Assembly (NCBI GenBank): GCA_009911305.1
Contig: QXXC01000014.1
Span: forward strand, 1-64,000
DNA: 64,000 bases
Direction of reading: 5' to 3'
From: Clostridiaceae bacterium
GTDB taxonomy: Bacteria > Bacillota > Clostridia > Lachnospirales > Lachnospiraceae
Made by a program: the position numbers and the translations under genes. The notes beneath the pieces are model-generated. The model worked only from the letters and a program-made list of their open reading frames with translations. It did no database searches and was not told the origin of the DNA. This document shows, piece after piece, positions 16,633 through 24,780 of this stretch. Every line of letters begins with the position of its first letter. Within the stretch, counting starts at the first letter, position 1.

Positions 16633-17958
16633 GTGTATATGATGCGCACGGATAGCTTATCAATCGAATTCTCCTATGAAGACAGCAGGGCAGGAGCAAA
16701 CAAATCAAACATGTTTCGCTGTGTGAATATCATATTTTTGTTTCTGTATGTGTTCCAGCCGAAGTTTTCAAGGCTGTCAATCATGCATGCACTGACTTTA
16801 TATATGGCGGTGTTTATACTGTATGACTCCTTTGCCAGGACAGGAGGAAAATTAACAATTGACAGGGATACAGCCAAATGCTTACATGTATTCCTGCCGT
16901 TTATAATATATGTGACCGCTGACTATATTGTACAGTCAGCAATATCAGACCATTCCGGGCTGATACTGCATAATCTGATTATTTTTTATTTGGTTTTAGT
17001 CAGAGTGATACTTTCAATCGAATATTTACGGCATCTGATGATGTTCCATGGATATTCTGCCGATGATTTGATGAACGATTTTATCATGGTTGCAATCCTG
17101 CAGCTCGCTTGTGTGATGGCTGCTTTTGCCAACCCGGACATAAGGGCCTTTTTTAATAATTTAACATTACGGTATGGGGATTCTGCATTTATAGCAAAAG
17201 CGCTGGAACACGATATTTGGCGCAGTTTTGGATTTGCAGGTAATATATTTGATGCATTTGGTTATTTAACAGCGCTGCTGATTGTGATCACATTTGCCAG
17301 GGGAATGGAAAAGCAGAGTTTGAAAATGATTGTCCTGTCAGTTGTTATGTTTTTAATGCCATTTCTAAATGCGAGGACAGGTGTATATCTTGCTGTGGGA
17401 GGAATCGCAATCGTATTTGTATTCATAAGGAAAAGAATCAATGCCTCAACGCTCATAAAGTATTTTTTCGCTGTTATGGTTTCTATAATAGCTGTGCGGG
17501 AATTGTATTCTTTATTGCCTGATGCGACGAAATCATGGATTGAGGTTGGGTTAAACTCTACCAGGCTGTTACTCAGCGGCGGCGGAAGGGTAGGGGTATA
17601 TGAAGAGATTCTGCAGAATAATTTCAGGTTTCCGGATAACGTGCTGTTTGGCGCAGCAATGGATCCCGGCGATATTTTAAGCCGTGGAATTGAATCCGGA
17701 TATGTTCAATGCATTTGGAGGTTTGGAATTGCCGGGACATTGCTGATGTTTGCAGGGTTCCTATATATCTTTGCCCGGTGCTTTATGAAATCAAAAAGAA
17801 GTCTTTTCAGGGCGGTCACTATTTCTTATGCCGCAATCTTTTTTGTATACCTTATCAAATTATTTTCAATATACAGCACAGGTGCTAATATTATGATCAT
17901 TGGGCTGCCAGTCATGATGGCCTGTGAAGAAACGAAGAGCAGGAGGATACTTCATTGA
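16633..17958 (+). CDS. O-antigen/capsule polymerase (Wzy-like)
   Basis: A hydrophobic protein of about 440 residues with ten or more membrane segments and one large loop near residues 170-200. This is the layout of Wzy polymerases, which join lipid-linked repeat units outside the membrane. 'SFGFAGNIFDAFGYLTALLIV', 'MPFLNARTGVYLAVGGIAIVFVFI' and 'LLSGGGRVGVYEEIL' are typical of the O-antigen ligase/polymerase group. Assignment rests on topology and location beside Wzx, since Wzy sequences are poorly conserved. GTG 16633 has an AAAAGGGG site; ATG 16639 is an alternative. Confidence 0.75.
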   Translation: MYMMRTDSLSIEFSYEDSRAGANKSNMFRCVNIIFLFLYVFQPKFSRLSIMHALTLYMAVFILYDSFARTGGKLTIDRDTAKCLHVFLPFIIYVTADYIVQSAISDHSGLILHNLIIFYLVLVRVILSIEYLRHLMMFHGYSADDLMNDFIMVAILQLACVMAAFANPDIRAFFNNLTLRYGDSAFIAKALEHDIWRSFGFAGNIFDAFGYLTALLIVITFARGMEKQSLKMIVLSVVMFLMPFLNARTGVYLAVGGIAIVFVFIRKRINASTLIKYFFAVMVSIIAVRELYSLLPDATKSWIEVGLNSTRLLLSGGGRVGVYEEILQNNFRFPDNVLFGAAMDPGDILSRGIESGYVQCIWRFGIAGTLLMFAGFLYIFARCFMKSKRSLFRAVTISYAAIFFVYLIKLFSIYSTGANIMIIGLPVMMACEETKSRRILH

Positions 17959-19190
17959 TATTTGAACTCAAAGAATTTCTTAGAAACAATAAGGTTACAA
18001 GCGAACTGTATATGCGCCTGAGAACGGTTAGACATAAAGGGAAATTCGTAACGTATGATGAGGATCGTGTAAGGCCCATCGCAGATGGGAGTGAAAGCAT
18101 CAGGCTGAATCTGATTGTTCCATGTTTTACGAAGTCCTTTGTTTATGGAGGGATCGCGACAGCATTAAAAATATTTAAGGAAATTCAGTCAGAATTAAAT
18201 TGTAATGGACGTATAATTGTAACCGGGATTGAGAAGTATAATAAACATTTGACATATGAATTTGATGGTTACTCACATAATGCGGACCGGGATGGCATCT
18301 GTTTTCTGACTGAAAGGACTGAAATGAATGTGTGTAAAAATGATTTTTTTATCTGCACTTCATGGATCACTGCTTTTTATTTTTATCCGGTGCTGCACTG
18401 GCAGAAAAAACAATTTGGAATTGCCGGCAGAAAAATCGTTTACCTGATTCAGGACTTTGAGCCGGGGTTTGTACCATGGTCAACGGAATATGTGCTTGCT
18501 GAACAGACCTACAGGCACTCTGAGGATACCATAGCGATATTCAATTCAAAGGAGCTCAGTGAATATTTCCACATCAGTGGTTATAAGTATTTCATAGAAA
18601 AAACCTTTAGTCCCGCTCTGAATGAAAGCATGAAAAAAGTTTTAGTGTCTGGAATGAATAAAAAAAGAGAAAAAAGAATCCTGATTTATGGAAGACCGGT
18701 AAGTGACAGAAATGCATTCGGGCTTATCTATGAAGCGCTTAAAGAGTGGTCAGATACATATGTGAATGCCGGTGAATGGCAGATTGTTTCACTTGGTGAT
18801 AAATTTGATGATATCCGGTTGTCAAATAATCGCATCGTATTTAAAGGGAAGCTGTCTCTGGAGAAATATGGCGAAATGCTGCTGTCATCCTACGCGGGCA
18901 TTTCTCTGATGATATCGCCTCATCCCTCCTATCCGCCTTTGGAAATGTCGGTATTCGGTGTGCGGACAATAACTAATTCTTTTGCAACAAAAGATCTGAG
19001 TGGTTTCTGCGAGAATATGATATCTCTGGACAATCCTGTGCCAAAGGCGATTTGCAAAAAGCTGACAGAGATTTGTGAAGAATATCAAACGCATGTCCCG
19101 CGGATAATACGTGACGGAGAATATATTTCAGGCGGCGGTATGGACGGGATGTGCAGATCAGTGGCAGCAGAGCTGTTGAAGCTCGCATGA
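17955..19190 (+). CDS. glycosyltransferase (WsaF-like rhamnosyltransferase group)
   Basis: A 411-residue GT-B enzyme resembling WsaF-type rhamnosyltransferases. Family features are 'RLNLIVPCFTKSFVYGGIATALKIF', 'RKIVYLIQDFEPGFVPWSTEYVLAEQTY' and the donor-side 'KRILIYGRPVSDRNAFGLIYEAL' and 'SYAGISLMISPHPSYPPLEMSVFGVRTITN'. Translation appears to start at TTG 17955, seven bases after AGGAGGA, overlapping the stop of the polymerase gene. It is probably cytoplasmic or peripheral. It may add rhamnose or another deoxysugar, but no rhamnose synthesis genes are present in the window. Confidence 0.82.
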   Translation: MIFELKEFLRNNKVTSELYMRLRTVRHKGKFVTYDEDRVRPIADGSESIRLNLIVPCFTKSFVYGGIATALKIFKEIQSELNCNGRIIVTGIEKYNKHLTYEFDGYSHNADRDGICFLTERTEMNVCKNDFFICTSWITAFYFYPVLHWQKKQFGIAGRKIVYLIQDFEPGFVPWSTEYVLAEQTYRHSEDTIAIFNSKELSEYFHISGYKYFIEKTFSPALNESMKKVLVSGMNKKREKRILIYGRPVSDRNAFGLIYEALKEWSDTYVNAGEWQIVSLGDKFDDIRLSNNRIVFKGKLSLEKYGEMLLSSYAGISLMISPHPSYPPLEMSVFGVRTITNSFATKDLSGFCENMISLDNPVPKAICKKLTEICEEYQTHVPRIIRDGEYISGGGMDGMCRSVAAELLKLA

Positions 19191-19217
19191 ATACGGCTGT
19201 GACGGAGTATTTAGCAA

Positions 19218-20381
19218 ATGAATGTTTTATTTATTTTTCATGACTCGAATTTCTACAGCGGCGGCACAAGATCAATGTATGATGTTCTGGCAAAGCTGGC
19301 AAAAAGAGATGAAAACAGGCTGACCGCTATGCTGCCAGAGCGCAGCGAGGATACCATTTCCTCACGTCTGGAACGGCTTGGAGTTGCAGTGATTTTCTGC
19401 GATTACTATAATATTTCATACGAAAGGAACGAAGGCCTGTTTAGACATGCGGCTTATTTCCCAATAAGGATATGGAACCTGTATAAAACAATTATAAATA
19501 CAGAGCGTGAAGCAGCAAAGCTGGAAGCGCTTGATGTGGTGTACAGTAACACGAGCGTAATTATTAATGGTGTGATATTTAAAAGGCGAAACAGCAGGAT
19601 TAAACACATATGGCATATACGTGAATTCTGCGAGGAGGATCATAAACTGAATATCATCTTTGGACGCAGATTGTATTACAGGCTGCTGAATAAATATACC
19701 GACGATGTAATATATATATCGGATGCATTGAAAGAAAAGTACACTCCGTTTATTAACCGTCCTGAAACATATATGATATATGATGATGTATCCCCGGAGT
19801 ATTATCAGAAAATAATCAGGGAATACAAGGCAGGAACACAGATGAGGATTCTGATGGCCGGGATGATCAGCGAGGGAAAGGGCCAGTTACAGGCATTGCA
19901 GGGTATTCTGGAGGCGAAAAAGCTTGGCTGTGATGTGAAGGTTTTTTTCGCCGGCAGACAGGTTGATAAAAAATACATGAAACGGATTGAAACATTTATT
20001 AAGGACAACGGGATGGAGGACAATGTTTCTTTCCTGGGCCTTGTGAAGGATATGAATTCGCTGAGAAATCAGGTGGATTTTGGGCTTGTGGCATCGAGCT
20101 CAGAGGCATTCGGAAGGATCACAATCGAGGGAATGCTTAGCGGTCTTTGCATGATAGGCGCAGACGCGGCAGGAACCTCCGAATTGATAGCGGATGGAAA
20201 GACAGGGCGGCTTTATAAGTACGGTGATTCGGTATCCCTTGGCCGTATATTGTCAGAACTTAGCAGGAATGAGGACAACATAGTGAATGAGATGAAAGCC
20301 AGGGGGCAGGCTTACGCGATAATTTTTACAAAAGGTAAATGTGCAGAGCGCATACAGGATATCATTGATTCCAGGAGGTAA
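19218..20381 (+). CDS. glycosyltransferase family 4
   Basis: A 387-residue GT-B retaining glycosyltransferase. The N-terminal half has 'FIFHDSNFYSGGTRSMYDVLAKLAK' and 'NSRIKHIWHIREFCEEDH'. The C-terminal half has 'MRILMAGMISEGKGQLQALQGIL', 'DNVSFLGLVKDMNSLRNQVDFGLVASSSEAFGRITIEGMLSGLCMIGADAAGTSELI' with the canonical E-x7-E, and a helical tail. It belongs to the same cotranscribed block and adds a sugar to the lipid-linked repeat. Confidence 0.9.
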   Translation: MNVLFIFHDSNFYSGGTRSMYDVLAKLAKRDENRLTAMLPERSEDTISSRLERLGVAVIFCDYYNISYERNEGLFRHAAYFPIRIWNLYKTIINTEREAAKLEALDVVYSNTSVIINGVIFKRRNSRIKHIWHIREFCEEDHKLNIIFGRRLYYRLLNKYTDDVIYISDALKEKYTPFINRPETYMIYDDVSPEYYQKIIREYKAGTQMRILMAGMISEGKGQLQALQGILEAKKLGCDVKVFFAGRQVDKKYMKRIETFIKDNGMEDNVSFLGLVKDMNSLRNQVDFGLVASSSEAFGRITIEGMLSGLCMIGADAAGTSELIADGKTGRLYKYGDSVSLGRILSELSRNEDNIVNEMKARGQAYAIIFTKGKCAERIQDIIDSRR

Positions 20382-20386
20382 AAACA

Positions 20387-21448
20387 GTGAAAGTAGGCAT
20401 TCTCACCTTTCAGTTTCCATACAATTACGGGGCGCTTCTGCAGTGCTGTGCGCTGAAGGGCCATCTCTCCTCCCAGGGGCATGAGGTCAGCGTTATTCCC
20501 TATTATCCGGCGCAGCAGAAAATATGGTATACGATCAATCCCTTTTCAAAGGGAATTCCTGTTCGCTCAAGAGTACATAAGGCGGTTAAGTTTTTTTATA
20601 AATATAACCAGATATCAAAATTTGAGAATTTCAAAAGCATGCTTTTTTCAGGCAGGGAATTTACTGATGAAAGCGAATTACCGGAACACTGCAGGGAGCT
20701 GGACGCTTTGATAATAGGGAGCGATCAGGTTTGGAACGACAAAATAACCGGCTCCTCGGACGTATATTATGGGACAGGCGCTCTGTGTCCGAAAGTAGCA
20801 TATGCCGCCAGCCTTGGCTCTTCGTATGAGCTCTCTGCAATTCAGAGACGGAATGCGCAGATGTATCTGCCGTCTTTTTACGCAGTCTCCGTGAGGGAGG
20901 CTGGATCTTTATCACTTCTCGGCAGGTATCGCGGTGATATCAGAGTGGTATGCGATCCGGTCTTTTTTCTGAATCGCGATCAATGGGACAGGTATCAGGA
21001 GCTTCCGGCCGGATTGAGCGGGTATGTGCTGCTTTATATGCTTGAGGATAACCCCTTTCTTCTTGAGGATGGAATCAGATACGCAAAGCAGCATGGGCTC
21101 AGAATTATTGAAGTCAATCCTGTTCTCATGAAAAAACACAGTGGAATACCTCTTCTCAGAAGTGTCGGTCCCCGGGAGTTCATCGGGCTTGTGAAAAATG
21201 CGGCGGCGGTTTGCAGCAATTCCTTTCATGCGCTGGCTTTCAGCATGATATACGGGAAAACCTTTATACATATACCGAATTCAAACTCGCCGGAAAGAAC
21301 GCTGTCTCTGCTCGCTTCTGCAGGTATCGCATATGATGAAAACAATCATTTTTACGACCTGACAAATGCGATGGAATCACTCGCGCCGTTTATTGAGGAA
21401 TCAAAAACGTTTTTGAATGAGAGTCTGGCGGGAATCACATGCGCATAA
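20387..21448 (+). CDS. polysaccharide pyruvyl transferase family protein
   Basis: A 353-residue protein of the CsaB/polysaccharide pyruvyl transferase family, which attaches ketal pyruvate from phosphoenolpyruvate to a sugar. It opens with the family signature 'VGILTFQFPYNYGALLQCCALKGHLSSQGHEV'. It continues with 'LDALIIGSDQVWNDKITG', 'KVAYAASLGSS', 'VSVREAGSLSLL', 'VVCDPVFFLNRDQW' and 'AAAVCSNSFHALAFSMIYGKTFI'. The start is GTG 20387, with AGGAGG six bases before the stop of the previous gene. The adjacent ferredoxin/F420-hydrogenase-beta pair commonly accompanies this family in clostridial glycan loci. Confidence 0.92.
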   Translation: MKVGILTFQFPYNYGALLQCCALKGHLSSQGHEVSVIPYYPAQQKIWYTINPFSKGIPVRSRVHKAVKFFYKYNQISKFENFKSMLFSGREFTDESELPEHCRELDALIIGSDQVWNDKITGSSDVYYGTGALCPKVAYAASLGSSYELSAIQRRNAQMYLPSFYAVSVREAGSLSLLGRYRGDIRVVCDPVFFLNRDQWDRYQELPAGLSGYVLLYMLEDNPFLLEDGIRYAKQHGLRIIEVNPVLMKKHSGIPLLRSVGPREFIGLVKNAAAVCSNSFHALAFSMIYGKTFIHIPNSNSPERTLSLLASAGIAYDENNHFYDLTNAMESLAPFIEESKTFLNESLAGITCA

Positions 21449-21474
21449 TACAAAATAGCGGGGGTCATGTATGA

Positions 21475-22980
21475 ATGGCAAATATAAATGACAACAGAAC
21501 AATTAAAATCAATTTACTTATTTCTGCAGCGGGGCAGGTCTTTATCATGCTGCTCGGACTGCTTATCCCCAGAATAATGATAGGCGGTTATGGATCTGAT
21601 GTGAACGGCCTGGTCTCGACTATTGGCCAGATGTTTACATATGTTAATCTGCTTGAGGCGGGAATCAGTCAGTCAGCAAGGAATATGCTCTATAAGCCGA
21701 TCGCTGAAAACGACAGGGCTTCGGTAAACCACGTTCTCTCTCTTGCGCAGAAAGATTACAACAGGTTCACTATCCTGTACATCATTGGCGTCGTTTTGCT
21801 TTCCTTTTCCTCACCGTTCCTCATAAATACCAATATCGATCAGAGGACCATATTCCTTATTGTTGTGTTTGAGGGTATGGCCGGCGCTGTGTCTTTTTTC
21901 TTTACCGAAACAGATATTGCTCTCCTCACCGCTGACGGAAAAGGGTATATAAATAACGGCATAAACTTTGTCAGCAAAATGATTGGTTATTTTGCCAGGA
22001 TCATACTCGCAGTAAACGGAGTGAATGTAGTCATCCTCCAGATTACCTATTTCTTTATAAGCATTCTGAAAGCGCTGCTTTACAGGGCGTACAGAAAGAA
22101 AAAGTATCCGTGGGTGAATATAGATAAAGCCTGTCATGAGGCCCTGCCGGACAGGAACGCTTATGTGATAACCGAGACGGCCTGGGTCGTTTTTTCTTCA
22201 ACAGATATGATTGTGCTTTCTATGTTTATCGATACAGCCGCCTCCAGTGTATACTCCCTTTATAATCTGATATTTACAAATATCAGTTCTCTTATGAGCA
22301 CGGTATATTTCAGCGTCGCTTATCTGCTGGGGCAGACCTATTTTAAAAGCATGGACGACTATGCCAGGATGCATGATTCGTTCAATTCCGTTTTTGTGGG
22401 TATAATGACGATCATGATGTGCGTATGCAGCTTTATGGCAATTCCTTTCATACGCCTGTATACAAATGGCGTGGCAGATATCGAATATGTATATCCGTCT
22501 CTGCCTGCTATGTTCTGCGCCGTTCAGCTTCTTTCATGGAGCAGGTATGTGGCGGGCAACCTCACCGGCATTGCCGGCTACGCAAAGAAGACGAGCGGTA
22601 TATCACTGATTGAGGCGTTTGCCAATGTGGGTTTGTCTGTTTTGCTAGTAAAAAAATATGGGCTCTTCGGGGTGCTGTTCGCTACAGTCATAGTGCTGCC
22701 AATTAAGATAATATACTGCAATTATATTTCGGATAAGGTGGTAATGAAGAGAAGTTCCAAAAAAACACTCGCGATCCTGGGCATAAATGCCGCGCTGTTT
22801 ATTACGTCAGTCCTGGCATCCCGCGTATTATCATTTGAACCGGCGGGTTACAGGCAGTTTTTCATGCTTTGCATATGTTTATTTTTTCTATACGGATTAG
22901 CAGGATTAGCCGCTAATATAATAGTGAACAGAGACATGATATATACGATAAGGAAACTATTTCTTTCAAAAGGGGATTGA
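21475..22980 (+). CDS. polysaccharide flippase (Wzx-like)
   Basis: A 501-residue multispan protein of the MOP/polysaccharide transporter group, expected to flip lipid-linked repeat units across the membrane. About twelve to fourteen hydrophobic segments are visible, beginning with 'INLLISAAGQVFIMLLGLLIPRIMI' and 'NLLEAGISQSARNMLYKPIAEND', a pattern common to Firmicutes Wzx proteins. Together with the Wzy-like gene at 16633 it defines a Wzx/Wzy-dependent capsule. Chain-length (Wzz, BY-kinase) genes are missing from the window. Confidence 0.9.
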   Translation: MANINDNRTIKINLLISAAGQVFIMLLGLLIPRIMIGGYGSDVNGLVSTIGQMFTYVNLLEAGISQSARNMLYKPIAENDRASVNHVLSLAQKDYNRFTILYIIGVVLLSFSSPFLINTNIDQRTIFLIVVFEGMAGAVSFFFTETDIALLTADGKGYINNGINFVSKMIGYFARIILAVNGVNVVILQITYFFISILKALLYRAYRKKKYPWVNIDKACHEALPDRNAYVITETAWVVFSSTDMIVLSMFIDTAASSVYSLYNLIFTNISSLMSTVYFSVAYLLGQTYFKSMDDYARMHDSFNSVFVGIMTIMMCVCSFMAIPFIRLYTNGVADIEYVYPSLPAMFCAVQLLSWSRYVAGNLTGIAGYAKKTSGISLIEAFANVGLSVLLVKKYGLFGVLFATVIVLPIKIIYCNYISDKVVMKRSSKKTLAILGINAALFITSVLASRVLSFEPAGYRQFFMLCICLFFLYGLAGLAANIIVNRDMIYTIRKLFLSKGD

Positions 22981-22982
22981 TT

Positions 22983-23234
22983 ATGAACGAAAATAGGGAG
23001 AATATATTCCGCGGAGAACCTCCTGTACTTTTTGACAATAAAGAAAACTGCTGCGGCTGCTCTGCATGTTATGCGGTGTGTCCTGCGCGGGCGATAGTGA
23101 TGGAGGCAGACGAGGAGGGTTTTTTGTACCCTGAAATTATTGAGGAGAAGTGCATACGCTGTGCACGCTGCCTTTCGGTCTGTGCCTTCAAGGCCGATCA
23201 GAGGGCAAAGGGCTTTCTGCATACCCCGGCTTGA
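22983..23234 (+). CDS. 2[4Fe-4S] ferredoxin, split N-terminal half of an F420-hydrogenase-beta-like protein
   Basis: An 83-residue bicluster ferredoxin. The clusters are marked by 'CCGCSACYAVCPARAIVME' and 'CIRCARCLSVC'. In the common clostridial version this domain is fused to the coenzyme F420 hydrogenase/dehydrogenase beta domain. Here the second domain starts in the same reading frame at 23250, after a TGA stop and a new GGAGGA ribosome site. The split is therefore by an in-frame stop with reinitiation, not by a frameshift. The second cluster lacks the usual proline after its last cysteine (CAF instead of CP). It probably supplies electrons to its partner in glycan modification. Confidence 0.85.
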   Translation: MNENRENIFRGEPPVLFDNKENCCGCSACYAVCPARAIVMEADEEGFLYPEIIEEKCIRCARCLSVCAFKADQRAKGFLHTPA

Positions 23235-23249
23235 GGAGGAGTCAGCAAT

Positions 23250-24263
23250 ATGAGTACCCAACGAAATCATCCTGTATATTACAGGTCATCCAAGGATAAG
23301 GAGCCGGCCGTTTACGCAGTGAAGCATCGAAATTCTGAGGTCAGGAGCGCATCTCGTTCCGGTGGTGTGTTTACGGCCATCAGTGATGATTTTCTGCTAC
23401 ATGGAGGCGTGGTATACGGATGTGTTCTTAAAAATAATGATAAAGCTGAGCACTGCCGGGCTGAGACAGCGGCGGAGCGGGACCGAATGCGCGGTTCAAA
23501 GTACATTCAGAGTGATATGGGCGATGTATTCCCGCAGATTCGCCAGGATTTGGAGAGCGGGCGGAAGGTGCTTTTCTCCGGGACATCCTGTCAGGCGGCA
23601 GGGCTTAAAGGTTATCTTGGGAAGGATTATCCGAATCTTTTTTGCGTGGATATTGTATGCCATGGTGTCCCAAGCCCTGCTGTCTGGAGGGAATACCTCA
23701 AATGGCAGTCAAAAAAAGGAAAATCGGAGATATCTTCGGTTGATTTCCGAAATAAAAGGGATTTTGGCTGGGCTGAGCATATAGAAACCATCTGGCTGAA
23801 AAACGGGAAGAGAGTAGATTCCAAGGTGTTTAAGAACCTGTTTTTTAGTCACTGTATTTTGCGCCCTGCCTGCTATAAGTGCCCTTACAAGGATGTAATT
23901 CATCCGGGTGACATCACAATCGCTGACTATTGGGGAATCGACGTCGCTGCTCCCGGCTTCAACGACAATCGCGGCGTCTCGCTTGTCTTCCTTAACAATG
24001 CCTCCGGAAGAGCGCTTTTTGAGGAAATAGCAGATAAAATTGAATGTATACCCACAAAGATAGAGGACAGTATGCAGATGTCGCTGTCAGAGCCCTATCC
24101 GGTTCCAAAAAACAGAGAGAAATTCTGGTCAGATTACAGGAAGCACAATTTTGGATACATAGCAAGGAGATATGGCGGCACCGGCCCCGCAGCCGCATCG
24201 CGGAAATGGCTGTCAAATATTAAAAAACGACTGATTCATGTTTTGCATGGAGATAACGGATGA
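23250..24263 (+). CDS. coenzyme F420 hydrogenase/dehydrogenase beta-subunit-like protein (C-terminal part)
   Basis: A 337-residue protein of the FrhB/FpoF-like family, as found in polysaccharide operons of anaerobes. Features: 'AVYAVKHRNSEVRSASRSGGVFTAISDDFLLHGGVVYGCV', 'GRKVLFSGTSCQAAGLKGYL', 'DIVCHGVPSPAVWREYL' and the cysteine cluster 'CILRPACYKCPYKDVIHPGDITIADYWGI'. Flavin- and Fe/S-linked redox chemistry is expected, but no substrate is established. It pairs with the ferredoxin encoded just upstream in the same frame. It is the last gene of the capsule operon. Confidence 0.85.
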   Translation: MSTQRNHPVYYRSSKDKEPAVYAVKHRNSEVRSASRSGGVFTAISDDFLLHGGVVYGCVLKNNDKAEHCRAETAAERDRMRGSKYIQSDMGDVFPQIRQDLESGRKVLFSGTSCQAAGLKGYLGKDYPNLFCVDIVCHGVPSPAVWREYLKWQSKKGKSEISSVDFRNKRDFGWAEHIETIWLKNGKRVDSKVFKNLFFSHCILRPACYKCPYKDVIHPGDITIADYWGIDVAAPGFNDNRGVSLVFLNNASGRALFEEIADKIECIPTKIEDSMQMSLSEPYPVPKNREKFWSDYRKHNFGYIARRYGGTGPAAASRKWLSNIKKRLIHVLHGDNG

Positions 24264-24429
24264 ACGGATCAGGAAGCGCTTTGTCCCGGAATTTACAAAA
24301 TATTTGCTGGAGGACATAGAAACCATATACATTGGGCCGGCCAGGCGTACAAAGCAGCCATATCTTTGCTCCTCCCTTTTTACATATCATTACGCAGCAT
24401 ATTATATCCTATCATACATACTATACGGA

Positions 24430-24459
24430 CAGGCGGATCTGAATTTAAGGATCCGTCTG
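24430..24459 (+). terminator. stem-loop downstream of the capsule operon
   Basis: CAGGCGGATC (24430-24439) pairs with GATCCGTCTG (24450-24459) through ten pairs including one G-U. No U-run follows, so this is a weak or factor-dependent terminator candidate. Confidence 0.45.
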
Positions 24460-24631
24460 CCCCATCTCTGTCCGGCCGCCGCGCCGGCGATCCGGAGCGG
24501 CAGAGTCACATCGTGCAGCATTTTCTGCTGCTGAAATAACACCAGGCGCTCAATTTTCCCGGAACCATGTCATGTTTAGTCGAATCATGTCTGATATATC
24601 AGCAATATATGCCAAAAAATGGATAAATAAA

Positions 24632-24660
24632 TTGACTTGACATAACTTCAATGTTAAAAT
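24632..24660 (+). promoter_or_regulatory. promoter of the contractile-injection-like operon
   Basis: TTGACT (24632-24637), 17-bp spacer, TAAAAT (24655-24660). A second overlapping TTGACA starts at 24637, and a TATAAT lies at 24666, but with poor spacing. Confidence 0.7.
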
Positions 24661-24780
24661 GTTTTTATAATACATAAATGCGATTCGCCACAATTTTACC
24701 TGATGGCTGCGCCGTTTTTTGGGCATATTTCATATATATATTTGCGCTCCACAAAGCCAGCAGGGGAGAGGAACAAAAGG

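Larger units (their letters stand above)
24264..24780. other. boundary between capsule operon and injection-system operon
   Basis: I find no supported gene in 24264-24780. The 24264-24540 part may hold decayed coding sequence. It contains the stem-loop at 24430-24459 and, from about 24590, an A/T-rich promoter region followed by an untranslated leader of about 110 bp up to the sheath-like gene at 24781. Confidence 0.5.

Noticed and set aside
23232-23234. In-frame TGA as a selenocysteine codon
   Set aside because: A ribosome site and ATG follow at once, no Cys/Sec is expected in that linker, and no SECIS-like hairpin is apparent.
24238-24534. 98-residue open frame after the capsule operon
   Set aside because: It begins inside the preceding gene in another frame, lacks a ribosome site and shows no family features; probably non-coding or decayed sequence.
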